Positions 10,393-21,654 of a stretch of DNA of 64,000 bases are shown here, piece after piece. The stretch spans positions 129,651,475 to 129,715,474 of the forward strand of contig OZ005651.1 in NCBI GenBank assembly GCA_963930645.1. The letters run 5' to 3'. This DNA is from Salticus scenicus. Its lineage: Eukaryota; Arthropoda; Arachnida; Araneae; Salticidae. Within the stretch, counting starts at the first letter, position 1. Each line of letters opens with the position of its first letter. The notes beneath the pieces are model-generated. The model worked only from the letters and a program-made list of their open reading frames with translations. It was not told where the DNA came from and ran no database searches. A program made the position numbers and the translations under genes.

Positions 10393-11559
10393 AAGTAAAT
10401 TCCTTCATGTGGAATCTCACTTAATATTGTAGATGCAAGTCGAGATGAAATAGTGGCCGCAAGCAAATCTAATCTCGCAATTGTTGTTGCCCTCTTGCCA
10501 CTCGGAGAAACTCTAGTTTGTGCTTGTAATAATTGTACTTTGACAGATTCACTAGTTTCTACTCTGATAAAAACTGCAGCAGCATAAGCATATTTGCTTG
10601 CGTCGAAGAAAAAATGTAAAGAACATTTCTCATTGATGTCACCACTTCAATATCGAGGAATGCGAACATTTTCTAAGGGTGAAATATTCTTTAGGCACTT
10701 CAAAAATTCATTCTTGATTAATGAGTCTACTTCTTCTTCCCAGTTTACCTTCATGCTCCAAAGTTTCTGCAACAGCAGTTTAGGGAATAATGATACTGGA
10801 CAAGCCACTCCAATTGGATCAAAAATCCTATGGGCTGCAGACAATATAACTTTCTTTGTAACTTTCTCGAAACATAGCTCTTTCAAGCTAGCTAAATTAA
10901 TACCCAATGTATCTGCCTCTTTATTCCATAATATCCCTAGCACATTTGTTTCAGGTCTAGCTTCATCTGTGAGGTTTGTGTATTCCCATCCTCTCAATTC
11001 AAACTTCCTTTTGGCTTAACGGTTGTGGCCATTTTTATGAATAACTCTAATTTTTCTTTGTTTCGCACACTTGTAACACAGTTGTCTACGTAAAAACTGT
11101 TCATAAGCAATTTAATCATATTCTCAGGATATCCATCATTATTACTCTTCAAAACATTTTGATCACAATACCCAAAAGAAAAGGGCTGCATGATACCCCA
11201 AAAACCACACGACAGTGACGATAGTGCTTCATCTCGCCGTTTTCTCCAAACCACAAAAAACGTAAATAATTCTTATCAGAGAGCGAGATACTGATTTGTA
11301 GAAATGCCTTTCTTATGTCCGCTATTACACCTATTCTTTCTAGCCGAAAACGATATAACACAGTCGGTATCAGTTCAATGAGGTTTATGCCACTCTCTAA
11401 GCAATCGTTGAGACTATGTGAGCCCTTCTGCTTTGCTGAAGCATCGAAAACTGGTCGGACTCTGGTAGTGCTGTTTTCCTTTATCACAGGGCGGTGAGGT
11501 AAATAGTGTGCAGGTAGTCTCAATTCATCTTGAGGCACTAACTCGATTATTCCTTCATC
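10393..11559 (-). pseudogene. BEL/Pao reverse transcriptase and RNase H
   Basis: Minus-strand coding in three pieces: RVRPVFDASAKQKGSHSLND and ADIRKAFLQI (11149-11538), then NSFYVDNCVTSV with the catalytic YVDN variant of YVDD (10994-11254), then the connection segment with LGILWN and RIFDPIGVACP (10647-10997). The last ~250 bp (10393-10640) read as RNase H with a DASKYAYAA motif and TDSTTVL. Frameshifts lie near 11160 and 11010, and another near 10640. An in-frame TGA separates this from the protease frame at about 11558. Function in the intact element: copying RNA into DNA and degrading template RNA. Confidence 0.85.
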
Positions 11560-12715
11560 TCACCAATCTTTAAATACATTTCCATAGAGCTCATAAAGTC
11601 CTTCCTTTCTCAAATTATTCTTGAGTCTGTCAAGGCTTTTCAGACACAACTCAAAATTTTCGGGAAGTGGAAGGTGGGATTCTATCCAAGGCATATGTAC
11701 TACAAAACGATCATTCTTAACTTTAACTGTATTTAAAAAATGTTGCTTTGCTGCCTCTTGTAATTCAATAGCTGCTTTCTTTTCCGATGGGTCAGTTATG
11801 CCCAGTGAATCAAGAGCCCACAATTGAGAAATGCAAGCATTAGTAGTAAGCATAGAAGTAACTGTCACAGCTATGCTATCATTGTTAGTACGGCCAATAA
11901 TTGTCCAACCTAATTTTGTTTCCAGAGCAGTGACTCCAGACTTTAATTGTTTACAGTTTTCAGTAGATAGCTTACCCGCAATATCTGCTCCTATAAGTAC
12001 CTCAATGGGTCCATCAATATCATCTGTAAGGCGTATACCATACTTGGAAAGTTCTTGGATGTATGGTTCCCGTGTCACAGCGGAAATTGTTTCACAAATT
12101 ACTGATTGACTAAAAGCATTAAAGTGACAGTTATAAGTTTCTGATGAATTGGATAAATACACTGTAAAAACATTGTGTTGGCCAACTGCTGTATTAGAAC
12201 CTCCAAACAGTGAATGTTGTAGGTACTCTTTTCCATTAGACTGGTACTTCATTTCTTCAGCAGTAAACCGTAAAACATATGACCTTTGTGATCCAGTATC
12301 TATGATGGCCCTAACCTTACGTTTCATTCCTTGTCCTCTCATGACTACCGCAAATGTCTGTAAAATAACGTTCGGAGTTTTAGACAAACTTGCCAAAGCT
12401 TCATCTTGTTGTATCATCTTTGTTTCTGCTTTGTTCTTTTGAGATGCTGAAGTAGATTCCCTGGAAATACTTTTACATAATAGCAAGTTGTGCTTTTTTC
12501 CGCATAGTTGGCAGTTGAACTTTGACTTACAATTCTTAACAGCATGTCCTTCTTTCAAGCAAAGGAAACAACAACGTGTATTTTCTACAGCAGTCTGTTT
12601 TTCTTCCAAAGTCATTTTTTGAGCTTTTCTGAAATTCCATGATTTGTGATCAGCAGAACAAAATATGCAAGATTTCTTGTTATTCTGTGAAGAATATAAA
12701 AGCTCAGTTGCTGTG
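11560..12715 (-). pseudogene. BEL/Pao gag zinc fingers and aspartic protease
   Basis: The frame is open from about 12715; a Met falls at 12615. It contains a CX2C...H...C-type finger upstream of that Met, then CCFLCLKEGHAVKNC and CQLCGKKHNLLLC. The retropepsin motif follows as AIIDTGSQRSYV (around residue 105 from that Met) and a GADIAG element (around 205). It runs into the RT linker and ends at TGA in ...VFKDW. The enzyme would cleave the Gag-Pol polyprotein. Only this one stop separates it from the RT frame. Confidence 0.85.
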
Positions 12716-12726
12716 GAAATACAGGG

Positions 12727-13595
12727 TTAGCCCTTTCTTTGGCGAGTCTCTTGGCGATCCTCAAAATTGGTTGCTTTTACCGAACGATTAAAGCTTTGTG
12801 CTGCTATCAAAATTCTCTCTTCACTCTCTACTTCATCTTGCAAAAAGGTAAGAAGACGGTCTAAATTACTTATGGCCTTTGTTGAACCATCAAATTGCCC
12901 TTCCTGTGACAACTCTTCTTTAGATCGACGGTTAGCAGATCTAAATCTCTCCCATGCACACAATGTTTCATAGCAGATTCAACAAGCGGATTAAGCATAC
13001 TAGCATACATATCTTTTGTTACTCCCAAAGTCTCTAAAGCTCTTAATTTTGATTCTAATTGATCATGCAACTTGCGTAGAACAATTTTCTCTGACTTTTG
13101 TTTTGACATGATTATTGACAGCAGATCTCGCACGTAGACTTCTATCAGCAGTTCATCCCTGCCGTAACGAACCTGTAACTGCTTCAAAGCCTTCTCGTAA
13201 CTTTCTCCACCAGGTGGGAAACTTTTTATTAACTCTTCAGCCGACGAGTTTTTATCCATGGCTTGTGCTAAATATGCAAATTTATCATGATTATCGAAAT
13301 TTGGATCCTTATCTATTTTTTTAAATTGTCTCCAAAAACCTAGCCAGTTCTTTATATCACCATCAAATGAGGGTAGTTTAATTTTCGGATAATGCAGTAA
13401 AGTATTTGGCGAATTATTAAAACTATTGGCGACTAAAACTTCCTGTTTCTCATTTAAAAGGTCATTTAATTTATTTTCTAAAATTCTCCATTTATCAATA
13501 TAACATTCTGATTCATCAATTTCTTTATTGATTTGTTCATCTTTTTCCTTAGAACCTAATAAAGCCTCTCTATATTCATATTCACATGCTAGCAT
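12727..13595 (-). pseudogene. BEL/Pao Gag (DUF1759-type)
   Basis: The main open stretch 12870-13595 contains KIKLPSFDGDIKNWLGFWRQ, the hallmark of Pao-family Gag, after an N-terminal charged coiled-coil-like region. A frameshift near 12900-12960 moves coding to 12727-12963, ending in an Arg-rich segment before the zinc fingers. Gag packages element RNA. The start Met at 13595 is the first in frame; sequence upstream toward the primer-binding site is also partly open. Confidence 0.82.
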
Positions 13596-13774
13596 CAGGT
13601 TTAGCTTTTGATTCTATTAATTTTAACTTTGAAATTTTCTCATCATTAGGTATTGTATTTTCACTTTCACAAAAGTCATTGCACGCAATGGTAAATAATC
13701 ATCTATTCTGCTTATGAGATGCTTTTAATTTATCCATATTACAAAAATAAAGTTAAACCAGCTTACTTGCAGAT

Positions 13775-13792
13775 ATCCTGTCGCAGACGCCA
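13775..13792 (-). promoter_or_regulatory. Primer-binding site of BEL/Pao element
   Basis: Minus-strand TGGCGTCTGCGACAGGAT lies two bases inside the 5' LTR. Its complement ends in CCA and looks like the 3' T-arm/acceptor of a tRNA; tRNA-Ser is my tentative reading because of the AATCCTGTCG type context. Confidence 0.65.
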
Positions 13793-13794
13793 GA

Positions 13795-14070
13795 TGTTGA
13801 ATCCCGAACTAGTAACTTTTCTTAGAATTCGAAATAACTCAAAAGAAAATCGATACTTTATATCTGACTAAAATTTAACTCTCCAATACTTTAACTCTAT
13901 CCAACATGAATTGACGCATTACTAAAATAACTCAAAAAGAAGAATACACCCAAAAAATAATGAAGCTAATAACACAGCAACTTTATTCCAAAACAAAACA
14001 CAAAGTAATATCTAGCTGTTGCCAGATTACTAAATCATATCTAAAAGTTTATATCAGTCCTTTCCTTACA
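13795..14070 (-). repeat. BEL/Pao 5' LTR
   Basis: 276 bp with TG...CA ends, matching 4918-5189. Promoter and start of the element's RNA would lie here on the minus strand. Confidence 0.92.
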
Positions 14071-14286
14071 ATAATATGCTTCTTATTGAAAATGGCTTAA
14101 ATAGAACTTTTTTTTTTTTTTTTTTTAAATCATGTTTAAATTTTTTTGTCTTTAATACTGAGGAAGGAACTTAAGAAGTTCCAAAGCATCAACATAGTTA
14201 ATAAATAATAACAGGAGACTTGGCGTTGGAATATTAAAACCCGAATAAACTACTACGTCAGAAACGCCAAAGAAAAATATTGGAAA

Positions 14287-14332
14287 TGCATACAGCTGTT
14301 TCGGTAGCCTAAAGCATACCGTCTTCAGTGCA
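14287..14332 (-). ncRNA. Hammerhead-ribozyme-like motif (third PLE tail)
   Basis: On the minus strand: stem I TGCA/TGCA (14329-14332 with 14287-14290), core CTGAAGA (14322-14328), stem II GGTA/TACC, GAAA (14299-14302), palindromic stem III ACAGCTGT, and A at the cleavage position. An extra C separates the core from stem II, as in the copies at 2.6-3.5 kb. The surrounding 14200-14400 has no recognisable coding and is read as a solitary PLE terminal region. Confidence 0.6.
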
Positions 14333-14411
14333 AAAAAGATTCTGAATCAGGAGAAGTGCTCATATATATAGGAGAGGGTCCGGATTTAGATAGTCGGATC
14401 AACATAGATGT

Positions 14412-14552
14412 CAACTTAGCACCTTTTGGCCACCAGAAAAATTTAATAGAAATGTTTATTTTATTTAATCGGAGAACATTAATGGTTTTTACTGATAAAG
14501 TGATATAAAAAATTTTATTAAAATTTTCCGGTAGCCAAAAGGTGCTAAGTTG
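14412..14552. mobile_element. Small MITE-like inverted repeat
   Basis: About 33-bp imperfect terminal inverted repeats beginning CAACTTAGCACCTTTTGGC enclose about 75 bp of AT-rich DNA. No coding. No convincing target duplication, so superfamily is unknown. Confidence 0.65.
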
Positions 14553-15271
14553 GCAAGTATAGGTGTCAGTATAGTTTAAAATGTTTGTTCTCTCATTTGT
14601 GTTTTTTTTTATTTTGTTTTTACTTTTTCTTTAACGAAATAATTAGCTTCAATCAGTGTTAAAAAATTAGCAGTTGTTAGTCGTCAAATGCGACTAAATT
14701 ATTGCATTTGACAACTGTAAAATTCTTTCCAGTCGTCAAATTTGATGCCTAGCTTTTTTTTTTTTTTAAAGACTTATTTTTGTTTAACTTTGAAAGCTCC
14801 AAGTGTATTTTTTTCCCCTGCTGTGCAGGGACTATGTCATTTGGGCATCTGGATATTTTGGGGCATATTTCATCCCCCCCTTTACAGAGATAAAAAAATA
14901 AAAAATTTCCTTTAATCCCTTAACTGCAATTTGCAACTCTCTCACTGCACATGCATAGAAATAACCTATGTAACAAACACATTACATCTGTGTACATATA
15001 ATGATATGATGTGTAAGGAAAACACACACACACACATATATATATTTGTGTTTCAGAAATTTTGACGTGTAGTTCAGAAAATATTGTTTTACTCAGAATC
15101 ATTCGATTAGTCATGTTAAAAGTGAATTTCGGAAATTGCAACTAGAAATTTCAATTTGATGCCTAAAATATTTACAGCAGGCATATGACGCCTTCCCTTT
15201 CCTTCCCAATTTCTATCACTGGCCTCCATTATTGGTTTAGAGGGCTACACAAAATATTTAGATACATTATG
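14553..15271. other. No gene seen
   Basis: AT-rich, with a T-run near 14755-14768 and a (CA)n-(TA)n microsatellite at about 15020-15045. Nothing on either strand resembles a known protein. Confidence 0.5.
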
Positions 15272-16813
15272 TCTATATATATAAAAGAGTAAACTCACTG
15301 ATTCACTGACTCAACACAGCTGTGGCGATTCTACGAGAGATAGTCACAAATTTTGGTGAGCAAGTTGGTTTTAGGACCCTGACACCCACTAAGATGGGAT
15401 TTTGCAAACTACCCCCCTGGGGGGAAAGGCAGAAAGCAAAAACACATTTATAAGCATAACTCGGCTCTAAATTGCTTCACGGTGAAAAAATTGCAGATTG
15501 TGAGACTAGACTTGAGTACAAAAAAATTGTTTTCTGCGATTTTGGATTTTAAGGGTTGGAGGTAGGGAAAACGACTTTCGGAAAAAAATTTAGCAAAAAA
15601 CAGATTTTTGTGTAGAACTCTACCAATAATAGCACAAAGATATAAAAAACCACCGATCATCATCTTGAAGATATTGCCAAAAACTCATTTTTTGTTTTTT
15701 GGGATTTTCGATTTTTTATTTTTTTTTTATGGGGGGGGGGGTTACGAGGGGGCAAATTCGAGCTCCCATTTTAGCGCTAAATTCTTCCTCGGCAATATAT
15801 AGGAGTTGAGGTCACAAATTTTAGAGTATGGCTTACTTACGTATATCCAACACCTATTGAAATGGGATTTTGAGAAATTCCCCCTTTTCCCAGTTGGGGG
15901 TGAGGACAATAAATCCATTTCCAAGCATAACTTTGCTTCAAATTATCTCAGCAAGATTAATTTTTATGTGTGGGCTGGTTATGCTTTTCCAACATGCACT
16001 GTAAAGTGATTTTACGAAATTTTCCTCTGCTCCTCCCCTTTTAAGGGTGGGGCAGGGGGGAGCAAAAACACTTGTTTAAGAGTAACTTTGCTCCAAATTA
16101 TCTCAGAATAAGGATTTTTTGATATGTCGATTGGTTATGCGTACTCAAGACACACACTGCAAAGGGATTTGTGAAATTCCGTCCTGCCCCCCTTAGTGGT
16201 TGGGGGGAGGCAAAAACATGTTTCCATGCATAACTGTGTTCCAAATTATCTTAGAATGGCAGTTTTTTATGTGTGGTCTGCTTATGGGTACTCAACACAC
16301 ACTATAAAGGTATTTTGTGAAATTTCACCCTACCGCTCCTTGGAGGGGGGGGGGACAAAAAACATGTATCCATGCATAACTCTTTAGTAAATTATCTTGG
16401 GAATTAGATTTTTGATACGTGTGACGGTTATATGTATCTAACTCATAGTAATAAAGAGATTTTGTGAAATTCCCTCCCAATTCCCACCTTTGAGAGCGGG
16501 TGGGGGTAAAAGACACGTTTTAAAACATAACTCTGCTTCAAATAATTTCAGGATATCAATTTTTTTGTGTGTCGGTTAGATAAGTGTATGCAGCATGCAG
16601 GTAAGGCACTGCTAAAGGCATTTGGTCTCCAGACTCGACGTGTAGCAAGCAAAAAAACTGCTACCGAAGGTTGTGGGAACATTAACTTAGATTTTGACTG
16701 GTTTTAATAATTTTTTTTTTGTTTTTAGATTTTTTTTACTATTAATTTAATAATATGGTATTTTGAGGATCCATTTCAATATAATGACCAGCGAAGCAGG
16801 CAAAGCCTGCTAG
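15272..16813 (+). mobile_element. Helitron-like non-autonomous element
   Basis: The left end reads TCTATATATATAAAAGAG, like many arthropod Helitron 5' ends (TC start). The right end is a 7-bp stem hairpin AGCAGGC-AAA-GCCTGCT (16795-16811) ending in CTAG, followed by host T. There are no terminal inverted repeats and no target duplication, as expected for rolling-circle elements. The base before TC is G, not the usual A, which weakens the 5' boundary. No Rep/helicase coding. The centre is a ~150-bp tandem array, a known habit of some non-autonomous Helitrons. Confidence 0.6.
15455..16620 (+). repeat. Degenerate ~150-bp tandem array inside the Helitron-like element
   Basis: The phrase CATAACT..GCTCCAAATTATCT recurs at about 15926, 16080, 16228, 16375 and 16526 (spacing 147-154), with a weaker copy near 15455. 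Each unit also carries a T-rich stretch, a GGTTATG-like word, ACACTG.AAAG and a C-rich/G-rich block. Confidence 0.8.
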
Positions 16814-17095
16814 TGTGATATAAAGCAGGTATTAAGTATATGAGTGGAAATTGCTCGAAACACATTTTCTGTTGAGTTATTCAGTTTTGTCACTTTCCTA
16901 TAAGTTGAAAAGTTAGAGGTTAAACAATTTAACGGGTATACAAAAGTAATATGTTTTATAAACTCTGCAAATCATATGAATTTTCCTTCTTGTATCATTT
17001 AGAAATACTAATCAATTTTTTGAGTGAATCTCTTCATTCATATGAACATTCGTAGACATTATTTCTTTTAATTTACAGTGAATAATCAAATCATT

Positions 17096-17131
<36 letters not shown>

Positions 17132-17397
17132 TTTTTTATATTATTAAAAAAAGAAGAGAAAAATTATAGATGAAATGGCCTTGAATTTTAGACATGTAAA
17201 AAACATTCATAAACTCATATTTTCCAATATCGATTTAGTCACGAGTGAAATTAGGGGATTAACCACAAATTGAGGAAAAGCAGAAAAACTTTGGACTATT
17301 CTGTACTTTAGTATAAAAACCTACAAATGATTTTATAATTTTAACACATGATATCATTTACTTTTTGCATAACTTTTTGAGGAAATCGCACGATTAC
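16814..17397. other. No gene seen
   Basis: AT-rich DNA with a ~30-base T-run at about 17100-17129. Confidence 0.5.
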
Positions 17398-17775
17398 AGG
17401 GTGACTAACATTAGAACTTTTCCAAATTCCCTGATTTTTTCATGACTATTTTTTCATAATTTTCCCTGACTTGCACAGCATGTTACCATAACGAGCTCTC
17501 AAATGTGGCTTATTTCCACAAAATTTGCCAAATTTCTCTGACTATTCCGTGACTTTTCCAGACTCACTTAAATTCTCTGGGCATCTATTCTCCGATCAGA
17601 CTATACCTCAGCTCCGACTGTAGCAGTCGTTATTTTGATCACGTGACATCACATTCCGACTTTTGATTTGACGACTGTCGTCGTTTAAGGATGGTCGCTA
17701 CAGCAGTCGGATCGGAGAATAGGTACCCTGATTTTTCTATGATTCCCTGACTTTCTCTGACTAGTGGCCACCTTG
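17398..17775. repeat. CCCTGA-word repeat, possible transposon remnant
   Basis: Both ends carry repeated CCCTGA/GACTTT words, in the same orientation on the left and right sides of an internal MITE. The outermost CAGGGTGACTA (left) and, inverted, AAGGTGGCCACTA (right) are loosely similar. No coding and no clear target duplication. Confidence 0.4.
17585..17722. mobile_element. MITE-like element with CTATTCTCCGATC ends
   Basis: CTATTCTCCGATC at 17585-17597 and its exact complement at 17710-17722 bound 138 bp with further internal self-complementarity around CGACTG.TAG. Nested in the CCCTGA-word repeat. Confidence 0.6.
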
Positions 17776-18784
17776 AATTATTTAGCCAGAAAAAAAATTA
17801 TATATTTTTTTTCTAAAATTAATAATTATTTGGCAAGTTTTTTTTTTTGTTGTTGTTGTTTGTTTGTTTATAACAAGCATGGTCTTCTACAAAACTTTCA
17901 GAAAAATTGACCAAGCATTAAAGAAACATTCAGAAACATAAAATACTAATGTTTCAATTTCGCCGAGATATGAGTATTCATAAAAAAAAAAAAATTTTGG
18001 TTTTTTACTGCGCATGCACGAAAGACAGCAATTTTTTTTTATACATAGGTTTAAAACTAGGTGTATTGGGCAATTCACATCAATAGTTCATTTGAATGCA
18101 TCAAAAAATAAGCATTATCAGAAAAAGATTAAGCTAGATTTTAGATATATTCCAGAAATTTCATAAGCAGTTTTCTGCGTGCAGCGTGTTTAATTTGGAG
18201 ATCCAATTATTTCAACCACGTTGTCAAAATTCTTTTTTGTGAAAACCCCTTTACTTATGTGCTTGTAAATCTAACATGATATTGTTTATTTAGTAAGATT
18301 TGTGAATTCATAAGAAATTTTTATAAAAAAGAATTTCTTCAATGGAGATGTATAATTTTGTTATGTGTGTTTAAATTATAAACTAATACATTAGTATCAA
18401 TAACATATAATAATGTGTAACTTATTTTCCTAGTATATTTGTTCAAAAGTATGGTTTTTTTTATATTATTATTATTAAGGAATTTTTTATTAGTGGCCAA
18501 TTTTCTTAATATAATGCATGGATTCTAAAACTCCCCAGTAATAGTATAGTGGAAAAATTACATAGATATACCTTATGCCTTAATTATAATTTTTCATTGT
18601 GTTACAATAACACTTTATATTGATATTTCCAAATATGTTTTGAAGATTAATGTTTTTCGAAATTTCAATTGGCTCCCAAGAATAATACACTCTGCCTTCA
18701 TATCCTGCTTTCAAAATATTATATTATTATATATAATTGCTAAAATATTTATGAAACAGATAATAATAATACTTATACTGATTA
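17776..18784. other. No gene seen
   Basis: AT-rich DNA, short T-runs; no coding or repeat family recognised. It ends at the TA target of the pogo-like element. Confidence 0.5.
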
Positions 18785-19194
18785 AGGGAGCTAAGGGCTA
18801 GTTATAACAGCTTTTAGAAAACTAAATATATTTTAAAATGTATTTATGTTTTCTTGTTTATAATTGCTGTTTTCCATAGCATACATATTCATCTATCATA
18901 TTCATAAAAGAAACATTCGTTAATTTTGTTGATTTTAGCACAAAAAGTATTTTTTGAAAATTATTTGCCGATTACAATTTGTGCTGGAACTAGGGCAAAT
19001 TGTAACAGATATCAGGGAAATACTTACAATAAAAACAACAATAATTCAAAATGTTTTTTGTTATTAATCCATAATTAATTTAATAACAAAAGGCAATAAA
19101 TAATATTAAATTATACCTCCTTAGTATAATAACAGTGAATCATATAAAGTAGATTATTGTAAAATAAAGAGAAAACTAAATAATCAGAACTGCA

Positions 19195-19735
19195 GTCAGA
19201 ACTACTATCTAAATACGTAAAAGGCAGTCTTAATAAGAACTGCAGTTACTACAAACAGGTGATATATTGTTTCCTCTTACACATTTAACATGTGTCCAAA
19301 TTTTGCAAATTAAGTTTGAACCCATTCTTCTGCCTCAGAGAGGGTGTAAGAATCTTCACAAGCTAAGCAACACCCTCTTCTGATTCTGAATCTGTATCTG
19401 GAGTCAAAATCATTTTCTTTATATTTTTACCCTTTCATTTCCTTTTTGAATTTCTTCCTTTAACCTTTTCTTTCCCCTTTCTTTTTCTTCATGTTTTTGT
19501 TTCTTGTTAATTATCTGTTAATTTTTTTTAAATGCTTTTTTTCGGGTGTGTCAGTAAAGATGGCAGATTTTGTTTTGTGTTGGCCACTGTTAGACTTTTT
19601 CCGAAATAAAACCATAGGAAGAGATCTAATCTTTGATAGAGAAAAATCAATTTTTCTATTTTAAGTGCCTGACTGGCCTGGTATTGGATCAGTAGGTATT
19701 TCACTGTTCACCTGGTTTACAACCTCAGTAACACT
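19195..19735 (-). pseudogene. pogo-like transposase C-terminal tail with PHD-like finger
   Basis: Minus-strand reading, with stops and frameshifts, gives IDFSLSKIRSLP, KTKSAIFTDTPEKKHLKK, a Lys-rich stretch, TPDTDSESEEG and then CEDSYTLSEAEEWVQ followed in another frame by CKIWTHVKCV and CSNC. This order (proline-rich linker, YTDTPEK-like motif, acidic stretch, C..C-W-H-C-C..C finger) is the usual C-terminus of arthropod pogo-like transposases. Upstream coding continues across the inserted MITE at 20775-20858 (ETPGLLKL). The catalytic domain is gone. Many lesions: long dead. Confidence 0.65.
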
Positions 19736-19737
19736 TA

Positions 19738-20772
19738 CCGTATATTTCCGTGTATAAGCCGAGAATTTTTGGAAATTTTTCGGAAGCTGTATTATAATGG
19801 TCGGCTTATATACGGATCTACATTTCTAGCAAAAAACCGTACTTCAGAAACAATGATTGAATACATATATTTTAAGCTTAAAAAGTATATATAAAGTAAA
19901 ATAGTTATATTAAACCTTATTTTTAAATAATTATCACATATAAAACTCTTAAATTAGTAATTTTAAATTTATTTCACGAAACGCTCGATGTAGTCACGTT
20001 TGTTTACATTTCTTTTTGACCTGCCGGTAACTGAAGTCATCGGCAGAGTGCACGAACGGAGTAAATTCTCTGTCTGATTCAGAAATAGTATAAGAGAAAC
20101 TTGAAAAAACAGGACTCCCGATCATATTTTTAATTTATACAATTAAATTTAAATCATCTCTGTTTAAAAAGTTTCTAGGCTTACACTAGCAAAAGCGGCA
20201 AAGCTTCGTTTTTTTTATAGAAGTATTTTTATTTTGTTGAAGATTGCCTTGAAGCACTGATAAAAATACTGAAAAGTAGAAATATACAAAATAATTTAGA
20301 TACGTCATTAAAAAAAATCGATGCAATCGGACTTTACACGGCTTATTTATGTAAACATCCAGCGGCAGCATTGCTTCATCAACGTTAGGGCTAGGTCTTC
20401 CGGCCCGGTATTACGGTAGCCATCGTTTTCAGCTGCCGGGACTTGCGTTCGCGTCTGTGTTTGCCTCCCTTCTGATAGGGTTGCCAGAGTTAAAACTATC
20501 GCGAACACACTGCGAACATTTTACGTTATGGCTAAGCAAGGTAAGGAATTCTATTGGATAAGCATGCATTTCGTGCAATTTCATTGGACAGATTATACTG
20601 AAGGTTGTATAGATTGGCAATATTTTCTTCATTTTGGCGATATACTCGAACTTTAAAAAGAGTATTTTTTCAATTCGGCTTATACACGGGTTTGCAATTT
20701 TGGGCAAATTTCTGCAGGGAAAAATGTACTCTCGGCTTATATACGGATCGGCTTATATTCGGAAATATACGG
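19738..20772. mobile_element. TA-flanked non-autonomous DNA transposon
   Basis: CCGTATATTTCCG...TATAAGCCGA at 19738 and its inverse ending at 20772 form terminal repeats, flanked by TA on both sides (19736-19737, 20773-20774). The AAGCCGA word recurs internally. No transposase. TA duplication and end sequence suggest the Tc1/mariner (pogo) group. The interior contains an unusually GC-rich patch at about 20345-20480. Confidence 0.7.
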
Positions 20773-20858
20773 TATATATAATTTCAGCAGTCCGGGTGTC
20801 TCAAGACCCAATGACTTATCATCATCAATTTGAGTTGAATTAGTTTCTTCTGTTTTCC

Positions 20859-20923
20859 CTATTATTTATTTATACTCAGTAGCATTAATAATTATTTTGT
20901 AAAATGCACTGATAACACACATG
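20859..20923 (-). repeat. 65-bp end repeat of Copia-A (left)
   Basis: Matches 28147-28211 with a few substitutions: shared start CTATTATTTATTTATACTCA and end CTGATAACACACATG. Best explained as a truncated 3' LTR start; it contains a TATAAATA-like word on the minus strand. Confidence 0.7.
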
Positions 20924-20981
20924 GCAGCAAACTATATACAAAACAGACTACTAGTCTGTTTTGTAAATAGTTTGCTGCCAT
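20921..20981. repeat. Fold-back in Copia-A integrase
   Basis: ATGGCAGCAAACTA...ACAGACT is followed after two bases by its near-perfect reverse complement (about 29-bp arms). The right arm is genuine integrase coding; the left arm is an inverted copy of it. Confidence 0.85.
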
Positions 20982-20984
20982 TAA

Positions 20985-21650
20985 AGCTTCTCCCCAAAAG
21001 TTTTTATTTAATTGACTTTCATTTAAAATGCATCTGGTCATTTCGACCAAAGTACGGTTTTTCCTTTCCTCTGTGCCGTTCTGTTGAGAACAATGGGGTA
21101 CTGTGAGCTGGTGGTGTATACCCTCATTTTAAAGAAATTTTTCAAATTCTTTATTCACATATTCACCGCCATTGTCAGAACGCAAAATTTTAATTTTTCC
21201 TTCCGAATATATTAGAAGTTAGTGCATGGTAATTTTTGAAAGCTTCTAAAACTTCATATTTATTTTTCAGCAGATATATATTTAAGCATAGCGGCTATAG
21301 TCATCTATGAAGGTGAGAAAATAACTTTTCCCACCCACCGTAGGTGTCTGGAATGGGCCTCACAGGTCGGCATGTATTATATCTAATGTTTGTTTTGTCT
21401 TGTGTGTAGCTACTTTGGGGTATGAATCATTTTTCAATTTTGACATAATACAAATTTCACAATTATCATCGTGTTTACAATTGTTCAGTTTAATTCCTAT
21501 TGCCATGTCTTTACTGACGAGTTCTTTTATTTGTTTGATATTTTTGTGTCCTAATCTATTGTGCCATAGTTTAACACAATTTTTATTATCGCAAGTTTCT
21601 GTCATGTTTATTTTTTCTTCTATGTTTTCGTTCGTTTTAACTTCATACAA
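20985..21650 (-). pseudogene. Copia-A pre-integrase and integrase
   Basis: The open piece at 21360-21650 has LWHNRLGHKNIKQIK and CEICIMSKLK, the GAG-pre-integrase HHCC region. A degenerate integrase core follows, readable at about 20985-21100 as QQNGTEERKNRTLVEMTRC, which contains the catalytic glutamate context. The aspartate region between is frameshifted. Coding stops at the fold-back. Confidence 0.75.
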
Positions 21651-21654
21651 ATTG

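Larger units (their letters stand above)
4918..14070 (-). mobile_element. BEL/Pao LTR retrotransposon (decayed, full length)
   Basis: Minus-strand element bounded by two similar LTRs (4918-5189 and 13795-14070) and a 4-bp duplication ATAA. Internal order on the minus strand is primer-binding site, gag, zinc fingers and aspartic protease, RT, RNase H, integrase, purine tract: the BEL/Pao order. Coding is broken by frameshifts and a TGA. The integrase tail is separated from its body by a 3.2-kb inserted DNA transposon (5487-8730). LTRs differ at a handful of positions, so insertion is not recent. Confidence 0.92.
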
